DNA from: Treponema sp.
Lineage (GTDB): Bacteria > Spirochaetota > Spirochaetia > Treponematales > Treponemataceae
DNA length: 64,000 nt
Assembly: GCA_016281495.1 (NCBI GenBank)
Contig: JAEEIU010000038.1
Location: 186,001 to 250,000, forward strand
Direction of reading: 5' to 3'
The translations under genes and the position numbers were made by a program. A model generated the notes under the pieces. That model made no database searches, was not told the origin of the DNA, and saw only the letters and a list, made by a program, of their open reading frames with translations. Positions 17,209 through 26,690 of the stretch are shown here, in pieces (position 1 is the stretch's first letter; each line of letters begins with the position of its first letter).

Positions 17209-18253
17209 AATAATTATATCCCCGGAAAATACACTATTCGATGCATTATCCCAGATGGATAAAATTGACAGGAAGCTTCTTCTTGTTCTTAAAGATCAAA
17301 AATTTATCAGTCTAATCAGCATTGGTGACATACAGCGAAGTATTCTGAAAAAAATCCCTTTGAATACTCCTGTAAGCCAAGTTTTTCGTCATAATATACT
17401 TGTAGCCAATTCTACAGATGACAAAGAACTTATTCTTACTAAAATGAAAGAAGAAAGAATAGAGTTCATGCCAATCATAGATTCTGAATCTAATCTTATT
17501 GATGTTCTTTTCTGGGAAGATTATTTTGAGAATAACAAAATGTCATCAGAAATTAAATTGTCTCTTCCAGTCGTTATTATGGCTGGTGGAGAAGGAACAA
17601 GGCTGCGTCCTCTTACAAACATAATACCTAAACCTTTGATTCCAATAGATGACAAAACCATAATTGAAGATATTATGGACAGGTTTATAGATGTAGGATG
17701 TAACAGCTTTATTTTTTCTGTAAATTATAAGGCCGAAAAAATCAAAGATTATTTTGATAAAATTCCAAACAAGAATTATTCTATAGATTATATTCAGGAA
17801 GATAAACCGCTAGGAACAGCAGGATCTCTTTACCTTCTGAAGAATAATATTTCTACTACTTTCTTTGTTTCTAACTGTGATATTTTGGTCGATGTAAATC
17901 TTGAAGATTTACTGAACTACCATCGTGAAAATAAAAATATCATAACAGTAGTATCTGTTTTAAAAAATTATTCTATACCGTACGGAACAATAGAAACATC
18001 TAAAAATGGTCAATTAGTTAGTTTAAATGAAAAACCCAACATTGTTTATCAAATCAATTCAGGATTATATATTCTAGAACCAGAAATTTTCAAATATTTG
18101 CCAGAAAACAAGTTTATGCACATAACTGACTTGATATTACTGTTAAAGGAAAAAGGTTTTAATATTGGAGTTTTTCCTGTTAGTGAAGGATCATGGATTG
18201 ACATGGGTAATTGGGATGAATATTTAAACATTATCAAGAAAAGGCATTTTTAA
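17195..18253 (+). CDS. ptmE: CBS-pair sugar-1-phosphate nucleotidyltransferase (PtmE-like)
   Basis: 352 residues in two parts: residues 1-115 form two CBS motifs, and residues 125-350 a nucleotidyltransferase with the signature MAGGEGTRLRPLTNIIPKPL, the FVSNCDILVD metal-binding strand and EGSWIDMGNWDEY near the end. The same architecture is found in Campylobacter PtmE, a glucosamine-1-phosphate guanylyltransferase that feeds the LegB/LegC steps with GDP-sugars. The CBS pair probably senses adenosine nucleotides. Two Met codons open the frame (17195, 17198). The first overlaps the preceding gene by 14 bases. Confidence 0.8.
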   Translation: MMNNEIIISPENTLFDALSQMDKIDRKLLLVLKDQKFISLISIGDIQRSILKKIPLNTPVSQVFRHNILVANSTDDKELILTKMKEERIEFMPIIDSESNLIDVLFWEDYFENNKMSSEIKLSLPVVIMAGGEGTRLRPLTNIIPKPLIPIDDKTIIEDIMDRFIDVGCNSFIFSVNYKAEKIKDYFDKIPNKNYSIDYIQEDKPLGTAGSLYLLKNNISTTFFVSNCDILVDVNLEDLLNYHRENKNIITVVSVLKNYSIPYGTIETSKNGQLVSLNEKPNIVYQINSGLYILEPEIFKYLPENKFMHITDLILLLKEKGFNIGVFPVSEGSWIDMGNWDEYLNIIKKRHF

Positions 18254-18322
18254 TTTATTTATGCATTTTTTCCTTTATTATAATCGGAATTTTGTATATT
18301 AAAAAAAATGGAGGTCAACAAC

Positions 18323-19249
18323 ATGGAACAAAATCCGGCTATTATTTTCATTCATAAGGGCAATCCACGATATTTAAAATTTGCTTTATTAAATGCAAAA
18401 AAATCTAATCCTAATTCTAATATAATTCTGTTGGGAGATAATTCAAATTCAAATTTATCAAAACTTTGCAATCATCATTATATTTCTGATTTTCTTGATT
18501 CTGCTGAAGAGTTCAAAAAGATTTATATACATCAATCTAATAATTCTTATGATTTTGAATTATTTTGTTTTCAAAGGTGGTTTATTCTTAAAGATTTTGT
18601 CATTAAAAATCAATTAAAACATTTTATAGCATGTGACTCAGATGTATTGATTTTTGATGATTTATCACAATATTACGATTACTCTACCTGGAAACAAAAT
18701 TACTTAAATGTTGTTGACAATAATGGACCACAATGTGTTTATTTCACAAAAGAATCCATCATAAACTTTTGTAATTATATATCTAATCAATATTCAAATA
18801 AAATATATTTAGAACGTTTAAACAATCGATGGAAACATTTTCTTGATAATAAATTATCAGGTGGTAATTGTGATATGACAATGTTCACTAACTATAAAAG
18901 TGATTTCCCTAATCTAGTTCTAAATTTATATGGATTTGAAAAAAGATTAAAAAACAGTTTCTTCTTTTATGATGTCTCAAATTATGAATCAGATAATAAA
19001 AAACTATTCTTACATGAAAAAAAAAGAGGACTAATTATTGCTAAAATCAGGACATATGACAAAATGCCATATGTCTTTGGTTTAGATGGAGAAATATTTA
19101 AAACTCCTGTTATCCATTTTCAGGGAAAATATAAATCTCTTATGTGTCAATATTCATACATTAATATTGTTTTTAAAATCATTGATGAATTATGTTATTT
19201 TATCTCAAGAATTACAAACAAAGTTAAATCTATCTTAAACAGATCTTGA
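18323..19249 (+). CDS. putative GT-A glycosyltransferase with DxD motif
   Basis: 308 residues from the ATG at 18323, preferred over 18308 because GGAGG (18310-18314) lies eight bases before it. The N-terminal strand NPAIIFIHKGNPRYLKFALL and the motif FIACDSDVLIFDDL (about residues 95-110) resemble nucleotide-diphospho-sugar transferases of capsular clusters. A WKHFLDNKLSGGNCDMTMF stretch follows at the usual acceptor side. The family is not certain. It is the last gene of the plus-strand run that began at 10089 and is very AT-rich. Confidence 0.6.
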   Translation: MEQNPAIIFIHKGNPRYLKFALLNAKKSNPNSNIILLGDNSNSNLSKLCNHHYISDFLDSAEEFKKIYIHQSNNSYDFELFCFQRWFILKDFVIKNQLKHFIACDSDVLIFDDLSQYYDYSTWKQNYLNVVDNNGPQCVYFTKESIINFCNYISNQYSNKIYLERLNNRWKHFLDNKLSGGNCDMTMFTNYKSDFPNLVLNLYGFEKRLKNSFFFYDVSNYESDNKKLFLHEKKRGLIIAKIRTYDKMPYVFGLDGEIFKTPVIHFQGKYKSLMCQYSYINIVFKIIDELCYFISRITNKVKSILNRS

Positions 19250-19252
19250 CCC

Positions 19253-20527
19253 CTAGTGTTTTGATTTTAGCATCGACAACAATTGTTTTTTTACAGTTTC
19301 TTTTCCGCAGATTTTTACCATGTGAGAATGTATTTCATTGGGATTTTGTATTGTTTTAGGCCTTTTTTCTATCATTGTAATCAGTTTTTCTTCAAAAGCT
19401 TTTATATCATATCTTGGTACAACATATCCTTGTTTTCCATCTTCAATAAACTGTTTTCCTATTCCTGTATCAAAAGAGATTGCCGGAACACCGCATAAAA
19501 GAGCTTCTTGCAACATCATAGGAGCAGAATCTTCAATAGATGCACAAAGAAAAATATCTGTTTTCTGATAAATTGATACTAAATCATTTACATTTTTACA
19601 GAAAGAAAACTCTTCAAATCTTATATTTTTGAAATTGTAATTCTGATATTTCTTGTTTGACAAACATAAAAATCTAATCTTTTTTGTAATTCTTTTGTCT
19701 ATATCCAATAAAGCAACAAGAAGATAGTTAAATCCTTTTCTAGGATCATCTACACGATTCACATTAGCAAACAAAGTTATTTCATCAGGATTTTTGAGTA
19801 TTTTATTATCCTTTGGACAGAATATTTCCTCATCAATAGGATAATATATTTGATGATAATTCTGAAAATTTATGATTGATTTTTTTGCAAATTCCAAATC
19901 ATATAAAGAACTTGAAAAAATATCTGCATTCAAATATGAATAATTTACTGCTTTTACCATAAGTTGATTATGAGATAGAAAATTCATTGCATTTGACAAA
20001 GCTGGACAATCAAGACAGTTATTTTCATATTTTTTACATGACCAAGGATAATGGCAGCCGCCTGTGATGGGTTCCAAGTCCATCATGGAAAAAAATATTT
20101 TTGCACCTGTCGCCTCGTAAAGATGTTTCATATCATAAGAATTTATAAAACCATCAAGCCAATGAATGAAAATATAATCAACATCCTTTAAATCAACTTG
20201 AGTAAGCAAAGTAGGAATAATTCCATGCTCATTGCATTCAAAATAATTGCCATAGCAGTACATTCCCTTCTTTGCATCGATATTTTGAATACCAGGAATT
20301 ATTTTACTGAGAAAAGAAAGATATAGTTTTTTAATTCTTTTTTTTATTCTACCTTTATTTACTTCTTTAAATCCTCTAAGAGGTACGATACTGGAATCAT
20401 TTATATTTGTTTTTTTCTTAACATATAATGTTGAGTCAATCCCCATTTCTTGCATAAGTTTATGATAGCGGACTGCACAAATGCCAGCGCCACCATCATC
20501 CATGGCCGAAAAATGTATAACTTTCAA
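19253..20527 (-). CDS. GT4 glycosyltransferase
   Basis: 424 residues, TTG start with a GGAGTG ribosome site. MKVIHFSAMDDGGAGICAVR at the N-terminus is typical of a GT4 subgroup found in O-antigen and exopolysaccharide clusters. Cysteines in GCHYPWSCKKYENNCLDCPA are shared by that subgroup and may form a structural site. In the C-terminal half, EDSAPMMLQEALLCGVPAIS holds the E-x7-E donor motif. It meets the plus-strand gene ending at 19249 with only three bases between, so the two are convergent. Confidence 0.85.
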   Translation of the reverse strand: MKVIHFSAMDDGGAGICAVRYHKLMQEMGIDSTLYVKKKTNINDSSIVPLRGFKEVNKGRIKKRIKKLYLSFLSKIIPGIQNIDAKKGMYCYGNYFECNEHGIIPTLLTQVDLKDVDYIFIHWLDGFINSYDMKHLYEATGAKIFFSMMDLEPITGGCHYPWSCKKYENNCLDCPALSNAMNFLSHNQLMVKAVNYSYLNADIFSSSLYDLEFAKKSIINFQNYHQIYYPIDEEIFCPKDNKILKNPDEITLFANVNRVDDPRKGFNYLLVALLDIDKRITKKIRFLCLSNKKYQNYNFKNIRFEEFSFCKNVNDLVSIYQKTDIFLCASIEDSAPMMLQEALLCGVPAISFDTGIGKQFIEDGKQGYVVPRYDIKAFEEKLITMIEKRPKTIQNPNEIHSHMVKICGKETVKKQLLSMLKSKH

Positions 20528-20625
20528 TTTATCACTCCAGTCTTTCGTTTAGTTGTTAATTTAAACTCTTTCTATTTAAAATAGTAGTAAATATACGCAT
20601 ATTTCTTATGAGTTTACGTAATTAA

Positions 20626-21591
20626 TTATATTGTGTCTTGCTTTAAGATCTTTTTCAATTGTTGATAGATATTTTTTAAACCACGCTTTCGTTTTATAAA
20701 CATTTTTATTCTTCTAGTCATTGTAATCTTGTTAATCTTACGATAAAAAAGAATATTTTTCCGATATTCAACTTTTGAAGTTTTTATCTCTTTTGGAAAT
20801 CTTTCTATAGAAAAATCTATTGAATCATTAAAATCATACTTATTATTCGGTCCACAATGTTCTCCGGAACCATCTAAACCAATATTTTTTACTAAGGATT
20901 TAGAAGGACCAAGACATAGTCCTTTGTTTAAGAAAAGCGTTGCATACCAAAAGATAGCCCATGTATTCATCTTTCCTGTTAAATTATCTTCTATTTGACC
21001 CCAATTTCCAGGTTCAGAACCTTCTATATTAAAATGAAAAATCATTTCATCAGAAAATTTATTTTTATAATACAAGGCATCTTTCTTGAAATGTTTCCAC
21101 CTATCAGCCCATGTAGCCCACCCCCAACAATCCATAGTGGGATAAAAATATGAATAACCTTCGCTAGTCTTTTTTACAGGATCACGCCATCCTGTTATGT
21201 GCCATACATTTTTATTATTTTCATATTTATCAAGTGCTGTATTCATAAATTCAAGGAAATATTTCCCCGTTATGATATCATCTTCAAGGACAATTACTTT
21301 ATCATATTTATGTACAATATCCGTGACACCAGAAATGATTGAAGCAGCTAGACCTTTATTTTTTTCGGATTCTATTATGGTAACAGTTTTACACCAATTC
21401 TTTGATTTAATAACTTCTCTTGTCTGTTTAATCTCTTCTAATTGATCTTTTGTAATGTTATCTTTTGGACCATCGGCATAAATAAACAAATCCGACTGAT
21501 TTGCCAGTTTATTTACCGCAAGAGCTTCTAATGTCTTAAGAGTATGATCAGGTCTATTATATACAAATAATATTATTGGAGCTAAATTCAT
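20626..21591 (-). CDS. GT2/GNT-I-like glycosyltransferase
   Basis: 321 residues. LAPIILFVYNRPDHTLKTLE opens a GT-A fold. The VIVLEDDIITGKYFLEFMN motif holds the metal-binding EDD, as in eukaryotic GNT-I-like and bacterial relatives. YPTMDCWGWATWADRWKHF is a strongly aromatic acceptor-site stretch common to this group. It is the last gene of a minus-strand set with the three WbpB/E/D-like enzymes, so it may transfer their diamino-uronic acid, though this is inference. Confidence 0.8.
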   Translation of the reverse strand: MNLAPIILFVYNRPDHTLKTLEALAVNKLANQSDLFIYADGPKDNITKDQLEEIKQTREVIKSKNWCKTVTIIESEKNKGLAASIISGVTDIVHKYDKVIVLEDDIITGKYFLEFMNTALDKYENNKNVWHITGWRDPVKKTSEGYSYFYPTMDCWGWATWADRWKHFKKDALYYKNKFSDEMIFHFNIEGSEPGNWGQIEDNLTGKMNTWAIFWYATLFLNKGLCLGPSKSLVKNIGLDGSGEHCGPNNKYDFNDSIDFSIERFPKEIKTSKVEYRKNILFYRKINKITMTRRIKMFIKRKRGLKNIYQQLKKILKQDTI

Positions 21592-21618
21592 TTTTTTCTT
21601 AAATACCTCAAGTTTTTT

Positions 21619-22116
21619 TTAATATCTTTCAAGAATTTCACAATTTTTATCTACTATACCATGTATTTTTGCCGGAACACCGTAAACCAAAGAATAAGGA
21701 GGAATATCCTTTGTTACAACACTTCCAGCTCCTATAAAGGCATATTCTCCTATTGTGATACCACATACTATGGTAGCATTTGCACCAATTGTAGCTCCTT
21801 TACAAATATGAGTTTTTTTAAACTCATTTTTCTTTTCTATAAAGGATCTTGGATTTATGACATTTGTAAAAACACATGATGGTCCTAAAAAAACATCGTC
21901 TTCCACTTCAACATCCTGATATACAGAAACGTTATTTTGAATTTTTACATGATTTCCTATAATAACACTTTTTCCGACAAAAACATTTTGACCAAGTTGA
22001 CAGTTATTACCGATTTTAGCACCATCCATTATATGACAAAAGTGCCAAATTTTAGTATTTTCACCGATAGTAACATTATTTTCAATATATGAAGATTCAT
22101 GTATAAAATAATTCAT
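21619..22116 (-). CDS. wbpD: hexapeptide-repeat N-acetyltransferase (WbpD/WlbB-like)
   Basis: 165 residues made of left-handed beta-helix hexapeptide repeats (for example [38 protein letters not shown]). The central loop with [11 protein letters not shown] and the end [20 protein letters not shown] match the WbpD/WlbB group. These enzymes acetylate the C3 amino group of UDP-GlcNAc3NA to give UDP-GlcNAc3NAcA. It overlaps the aminotransferase gene by four bases (ATGA). It works as a trimer in the cytoplasm with acetyl-CoA. Confidence 0.85.
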   Translation of the reverse strand: MNYFIHESSYIENNVTIGENTKIWHFCHIMDGAKIGNNCQLGQNVFVGKSVIIGNHVKIQNNVSVYQDVEVEDDVFLGPSCVFTNVINPRSFIEKKNEFKKTHICKGATIGANATIVCGITIGEYAFIGAGSVVTKDIPPYSLVYGVPAKIHGIVDKNCEILERY

Positions 22117-23288
22117 TGGAATTCCTTTAATATCTTTACAATAAATTCTCTTTCTTCTAGTGTTAGTTCAGGATAAACAGGTATTGCAAAAGTTGTCTGA
22201 GCAGCTTTTTCTGCAATTGGAAAATCTCCTTGTCTATATCCCAATTCTCTAAGTGCAACCTGAATGTGTAAAGGTCGTGGGTAATAAGTAAGAGAACCAA
22301 TTCCATTCTGATGCAAATAATCCATTATTTTTTTTGCTTCTGGATGTTGAATAACATATACATAATAGTTTTCAATGCAATTCTTATCTTCTATAGGTAA
22401 TTTGTAATTGAAGTCTTTTAATTCTTTAGTATAAAAAGAAGCATGATCACGTCGTCTTTTAACAAACGAATCTAATTTAGGTAATTTTTTCCGTAAAATT
22501 GCTGCTTGTATTTCATCAAGTCTTGAATTGCAACCTGTCAAGAAATTAAAATACTTAGGGGAACTTACATCCAAGCTAGTCTCGACATCCAATGGATGGT
22601 AAGGATGTTTTTTATTATATGCTTTTATACCTCCAACACCAAAACCATGACTCCTTAATGAAAAACAAATTTCTGCAAGATCATCATCGTTAGTCGTTAT
22701 AATTCCTCCATCTCCTTCACAACCAAGAGTTTTTGTTGGAAAAAAAGAGAAACAAGCGGCATCACCTAATGAGCCTGCTTTTCTACCATGATAAGAAGAA
22801 CCTGCCGCCTGACAAGCATCTTCTACGACTTTTAGATTATATTGTTTTGCAATTGAATTAATTTTATCCATATTGCAACATTTTCCATATAAATGGACTG
22901 GCAAGATCGCTTTAGTTTTAACAGTTATAGCTCTTTCAATTTCATTTTCATCAATGTTATATGTATCAGGATTAATATCTACAAAAACAGGCTTTGCTCC
23001 AATTCTTGTTATTGCCTCTGATGTAGCTATAAAAGTAAATGGAGTTGTAATAACTTCATCTCCAGGTTCTATACCGAGTCCTAAAAGGCAAATATAAAGC
23101 GCGTCAGAACCGTTTGCAACAGAAACAGCATGTTTAACTCCAACATATTCAGCAAACTCTTTTTCAAAGGCTTTAATATTTTCTGAAAGAATATAATTTC
23201 CACTTTTCATTACTGCAAGAGCAGCATCTTCATATTCTTTTGCATTTTCTTCATGTTGTCTTTGTATATCCATTAATTTAATATTCAT
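22113..23288 (-). CDS. wbpE: UDP-3-keto-GlcNAcA aminotransferase (WbpE/WlbC-like)
   Basis: 391 residues, DegT/DnrJ/EryC1 fold. [17 protein letters not shown] and [18 protein letters not shown] at the N-terminus are typical of WbpE/WlbC. The PLP lysine is Lys186 in [14 protein letters not shown]. It converts the 3-keto sugar made by the WbpB-like dehydrogenase into the 3-amino sugar using glutamate. Its place between the WbpB-like and WbpD-like genes in one operon makes this assignment more secure than sequence alone. Confidence 0.88.
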   Translation of the reverse strand: MNIKLMDIQRQHEENAKEYEDAALAVMKSGNYILSENIKAFEKEFAEYVGVKHAVSVANGSDALYICLLGLGIEPGDEVITTPFTFIATSEAITRIGAKPVFVDINPDTYNIDENEIERAITVKTKAILPVHLYGKCCNMDKINSIAKQYNLKVVEDACQAAGSSYHGRKAGSLGDAACFSFFPTKTLGCEGDGGIITTNDDDLAEICFSLRSHGFGVGGIKAYNKKHPYHPLDVETSLDVSSPKYFNFLTGCNSRLDEIQAAILRKKLPKLDSFVKRRRDHASFYTKELKDFNYKLPIEDKNCIENYYVYVIQHPEAKKIMDYLHQNGIGSLTYYPRPLHIQVALRELGYRQGDFPIAEKAAQTTFAIPVYPELTLEEREFIVKILKEFQ

Positions 23289-23290
23289 TT

Positions 23291-24370
23291 TTATAAATCA
23301 ACTCCTTTCATATCCAATGTTGAAAAATCCTTAAGAGGTAATTTTACAGGCTCACCTGTTTTCATACTTTTATAGATGGCAAGTATCATTTCAAGAGCAT
23401 TTCTTCCTGCAATAGCGTCTACATAAGGTTTGTGATTATTTTTTATTGAATCAATCATATCAGCATATACACTGGTATGACCATTACCATATACGTTACT
23501 AGTTGACTCTTCTAGTCCCTTGTTAGCTTTATCTTCTTCCGTTTCGTCTGCAAAATCCCATACATCAAGATTATTTGTTGATTTTCCTCCGATTTTTACT
23601 GTTCCCTTTTCTCCAAAAAGATAAAGGGTTTCCTCTAGATTTTGAGGATAAACATTTACAGTACCTTCTATTGTTGCGACTGTTCCATTTTTTAATGTAA
23701 CAACCGCCATTCCAATATCTTCTGCTTCAAGATAATGATGATACTGTTGACGTGTTACTCCATATACTGTATCCACTTCATCCCCCATCATCCAGCGCAA
23801 AAGATCTATTCCATGTATACATTGATTCATCAAACAGCCGCCATCTTCTTTCCACGTTCCACGCCATGGTGCCTGATCATAATAATCTTTGTTACGATTC
23901 CATCTAACATGTATTGATCCATGAGAAAGTTTGCCAAATCTTCCTTCTTCTAAAGCTTTACGAGTTTTTTGAACTGCGATATTAAATCTGTTCTGATGAC
24001 ATGCACAAACCTTTACGCCTTTTTGTTCACTTCGTTTTATTATTTCTTCAGCATCTTTCATGTTCATAGCCATTGGTTTTTCAATAATCACGTTAATTCC
24101 ATGATCAATGCAATAAAGAGCTATCTCTGCGTGTAATCCACTAGAAGTTGCGATAGCAACTAATTCCAAATCAGGATGCTCTTCAATCATTTTTTTATAA
24201 TCGGTATAACGTGCAATAGACTCATTGTTATCTAAATTATGTTTTTTTAAGAGATTTTCTATGTTTGACGATTCAATATCGCATGCTGCAATAAAATCCA
24301 AATTGTTATTCAAAACCGCTTTTATATGATTAGTCGCAATACGACCACATCCTATCAACGCATATTTCAT
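23291..24370 (-). CDS. wbpB: UDP-GlcNAcA 3-dehydrogenase (WbpB/WlbA-like, Gfo/Idh/MocA)
   Basis: 359 residues. YALIGCGRIATNHIKAVL is the NAD site, VIIEKPMAMNMKDAEEII holds the family EKP motif, and GGCLMNQCIHGIDLLRWMMG is the substrate/active-site helix seen in WlbA/WbpB. The enzyme oxidises C3 of UDP-N-acetylglucosaminuronate and in relatives recycles NADH with 2-oxoglutarate. The upstream 6-dehydrogenase (WbpA) that makes UDP-GlcNAcA is not in this window, so it must be encoded elsewhere or be supplied by another dehydrogenase. Confidence 0.85.
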   Translation of the reverse strand: MKYALIGCGRIATNHIKAVLNNNLDFIAACDIESSNIENLLKKHNLDNNESIARYTDYKKMIEEHPDLELVAIATSSGLHAEIALYCIDHGINVIIEKPMAMNMKDAEEIIKRSEQKGVKVCACHQNRFNIAVQKTRKALEEGRFGKLSHGSIHVRWNRNKDYYDQAPWRGTWKEDGGCLMNQCIHGIDLLRWMMGDEVDTVYGVTRQQYHHYLEAEDIGMAVVTLKNGTVATIEGTVNVYPQNLEETLYLFGEKGTVKIGGKSTNNLDVWDFADETEEDKANKGLEESTSNVYGNGHTSVYADMIDSIKNNHKPYVDAIAGRNALEMILAIYKSMKTGEPVKLPLKDFSTLDMKGVDL

Positions 24371-24380
24371 CTTTTATTCC

Positions 24381-25556
24381 TCATATATTGTTTATTATTG
24401 AATTATATATTTCAACTTCTTTTTTAATGCAGTTTTCCCATGTATAATCTTTTACTCTTTTTGCTATTTTTTTAGGATCATGTTCTTTACTTAGCCATTC
24501 AATAACGGCATTTGCATAATCATTTAGAAAATTTTCACTCTCGGGCACACAAATTCCATTTTCTCCAACTGCCTCTGGTATACCACCATTAGCTGATCCA
24601 ACAACTCCAACCCCACATGCTTGAGCCTCTATTGCGACTACTCCAAAACCTTCATTTCTACTTGGTAAAAGAAGAACATCTAGCTTTCTCATATATTCTC
24701 CAACTTTTTCCGGATTTACAGTAGGTACAAAACTTATATCATTCTGCAAATTTAATTTACATGTCATAAATTTTATATATGGAAATAAATCGCCATTATT
24801 GCAACCTAAAATAATTAATTTTGTATTTGGTAACTTTTTCTTTATAAGTTTTAACACTCTTGGTAATAAATCTGCTCTTTTTATAAAAATTAGATGCCCC
24901 ACAAAACCAATCAAATAATCATTTTTACTCTTTTTATGCTTTTTTAAATAAAAAATATCTGGGTTAAAACCATTATTTATTATTGTTGCATTTATCCCGT
25001 CATAACCTAATGACATTGCATATTTCAAAAGATATTTCGAAATAAATATGCATTTATCAGCATTGTTTAGTATCTCTAATGACTTTTCAATTTGATCAGA
25101 ATCATATGATGTTATTTCATGGATATCACTTCCATGTATCGTAACTACATAATGAATACCTAATTTATTCTTCAATTCCGGCAAAGATTCAGAATACCAC
25201 AAAAAATGTGCATGAATTATATCAAATTTGTTTTTTTTATACCATTGGAAAAAAGATCTGTATGAAACAAAAGAAACTCTATCATAATAACACAAAGACC
25301 CCAATTCATTAGTAAAAACTTTTAATCTGTTTTTATTGAAAGCAAATGTATTCTTAAAAACTTTATATATAATAGCTAGTATTTTTAAGAATCCTTTCCG
25401 TTTTGTATTAAATGGATTTGAAATAATTAAATTACCACCTTGTATGGTGACAACCGCATGTCCTTGTCGTTGAAGTTTAAATATTCTTTGTGTTATAAAA
25501 GGACATAAAGAGGGATTCTTTTTTGTAGCTGTTGGTGCGAAATATAATATATTCAT
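24381..25556 (-). CDS. GT4 glycosyltransferase
   Basis: 391 residues. The N-terminal half contains IIHAHFLWYSESLPE and YVVTIHGSDIHE, both typical GT4 motifs. The donor half contains LIGFVGHLIFIKRADLLPRV, LPSRNEGFGVVAIEAQACGV with the E-x7-E motif, and GGIPEAVGENG. It is the first gene of the minus operon 25556-20626, upstream of the diamino-uronic acid enzymes. The sugar donor cannot be told from the sequence. Confidence 0.88.
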   Translation of the reverse strand: MNILYFAPTATKKNPSLCPFITQRIFKLQRQGHAVVTIQGGNLIISNPFNTKRKGFLKILAIIYKVFKNTFAFNKNRLKVFTNELGSLCYYDRVSFVSYRSFFQWYKKNKFDIIHAHFLWYSESLPELKNKLGIHYVVTIHGSDIHEITSYDSDQIEKSLEILNNADKCIFISKYLLKYAMSLGYDGINATIINNGFNPDIFYLKKHKKSKNDYLIGFVGHLIFIKRADLLPRVLKLIKKKLPNTKLIILGCNNGDLFPYIKFMTCKLNLQNDISFVPTVNPEKVGEYMRKLDVLLLPSRNEGFGVVAIEAQACGVGVVGSANGGIPEAVGENGICVPESENFLNDYANAVIEWLSKEHDPKKIAKRVKDYTWENCIKKEVEIYNSIINNI

Positions 25557-25644
25557 TGATTCCTTTGTAATTAAAATCTAAAAGATATTATTTTTTTTGT
25601 GCTTAGATGACATTAACAGCATCTTTTATAACTAAAACCAAATA

Positions 25645-25670
25645 AAGAGAAAAAAGATTTCTTTTCTCTT
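25645..25670 (-). terminator. AT-rich hairpin between the GT10 gene and the next operon
   Basis: AAGAGAAAA (25645-25653) pairs perfectly with TTTTCTCTT (25662-25670) around an eight-base loop. It lies just past the stop of the GT10 gene. On the minus strand the following sequence is AT-rich but has no clean T-run, so termination strength is doubtful. Confidence 0.4.
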
Positions 25671-25694
25671 CAATATATGCCTGTAATTAATATA

Positions 25695-26690
25695 TTATTT
25701 ATCTTTAATTATTTTATAGAGTTTTTTTAAATATTTCCATTTATTAGTGGTAGTAGAATTTTTATAATATAAATCCAATAAATTATCACAATGCAATTTG
25801 CCATATCCAATTCTATCTCGTCTAAAAGCATTTTCTTTTGGTTGCTCAAATATTTTTATTAAAAACTTTTCCAGTTTCATATTTTCATCTTCTAATGATA
25901 CCGATTGCAACATAGCTGGGGTTTTTATCATGTTCATATACAAATCATCATCAGAATCAACTTTTTTAATAAATTCGACGACTTCGTCAAAATTGGAAAA
26001 ATCATGACAGTTTATAAAGGATTTTTTATTAAATACTTTATCAATATTTGGATCACCAAAATAAACAGGTATTGTTTTTGCTGCAAAGGCTTGTATTATT
26101 TTTTCTGTTGTATATCCAACGTGACTTGAATTTTCAAAAGCAATTGCAAATTTATGTTTTGATTGAAAATCTAACTTATCCTTAACACCATTAGGTTCTC
26201 CAATATTATTAAGAAATCGTCCACCACTGTTTACTTTTTTATACTTGCAGAGCTTATGGAATATTTGTTCGCGTTCTGACATAACATTGCCAGAACCTTT
26301 TGAAACCACAAAAGAACAAAAATTCTCTTTAGTTTTAATAAAATTCTCTTGAACAAGATGTTTTTTCAACATCAATTCATAGTCTTCTCCATATTCCTCA
26401 GGAATCATATAATTAGTATACCGGATATACCGATCACTAAAATCTAAATATTCAAATCCAATAGCATAGTCAAATACATTGAAATCCGGGCAGATGTTTT
26501 CGCCTGTATAAAATATTTTAACACAATCCTGATATTTAAGAAATTCCTTTGTAAAACAAGATGCAATAATATAATCAGGATTATCAGAAAAAACAACATT
26601 AAAACTTTTTTTCAATTTATTAATGATAAAATTATTATTTAGATCTAAACTTGGCCAAAACCCTAGCATTTTAATTTTTATTGTTTTCAT
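25695..26690 (-). CDS. GT10 alpha-1,3/1,4-fucosyltransferase
   Basis: 331 residues. The family GT10 donor motif is clear in FAIAFENSSHVGYTTEKIIQ, followed by AFAAKTIPVYFGDPNI. The N-terminal half has the weaker acceptor-side motif IFYTGENICPDF, the counterpart of the GE(N/S) segment of bacterial FucTs. It transfers L-fucose from GDP-fucose, usually to GlcNAc. Gmd and Fcl, encoded upstream on the same strand, make GDP-fucose, and a GT11 enzyme is encoded at 10089. It overlaps the preceding GT2 gene by four bases. It lacks the long C-terminal heptad repeats of Helicobacter enzymes. Confidence 0.88.
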   Translation of the reverse strand: MKTIKIKMLGFWPSLDLNNNFIINKLKKSFNVVFSDNPDYIIASCFTKEFLKYQDCVKIFYTGENICPDFNVFDYAIGFEYLDFSDRYIRYTNYMIPEEYGEDYELMLKKHLVQENFIKTKENFCSFVVSKGSGNVMSEREQIFHKLCKYKKVNSGGRFLNNIGEPNGVKDKLDFQSKHKFAIAFENSSHVGYTTEKIIQAFAAKTIPVYFGDPNIDKVFNKKSFINCHDFSNFDEVVEFIKKVDSDDDLYMNMIKTPAMLQSVSLEDENMKLEKFLIKIFEQPKENAFRRDRIGYGKLHCDNLLDLYYKNSTTTNKWKYLKKLYKIIKDK

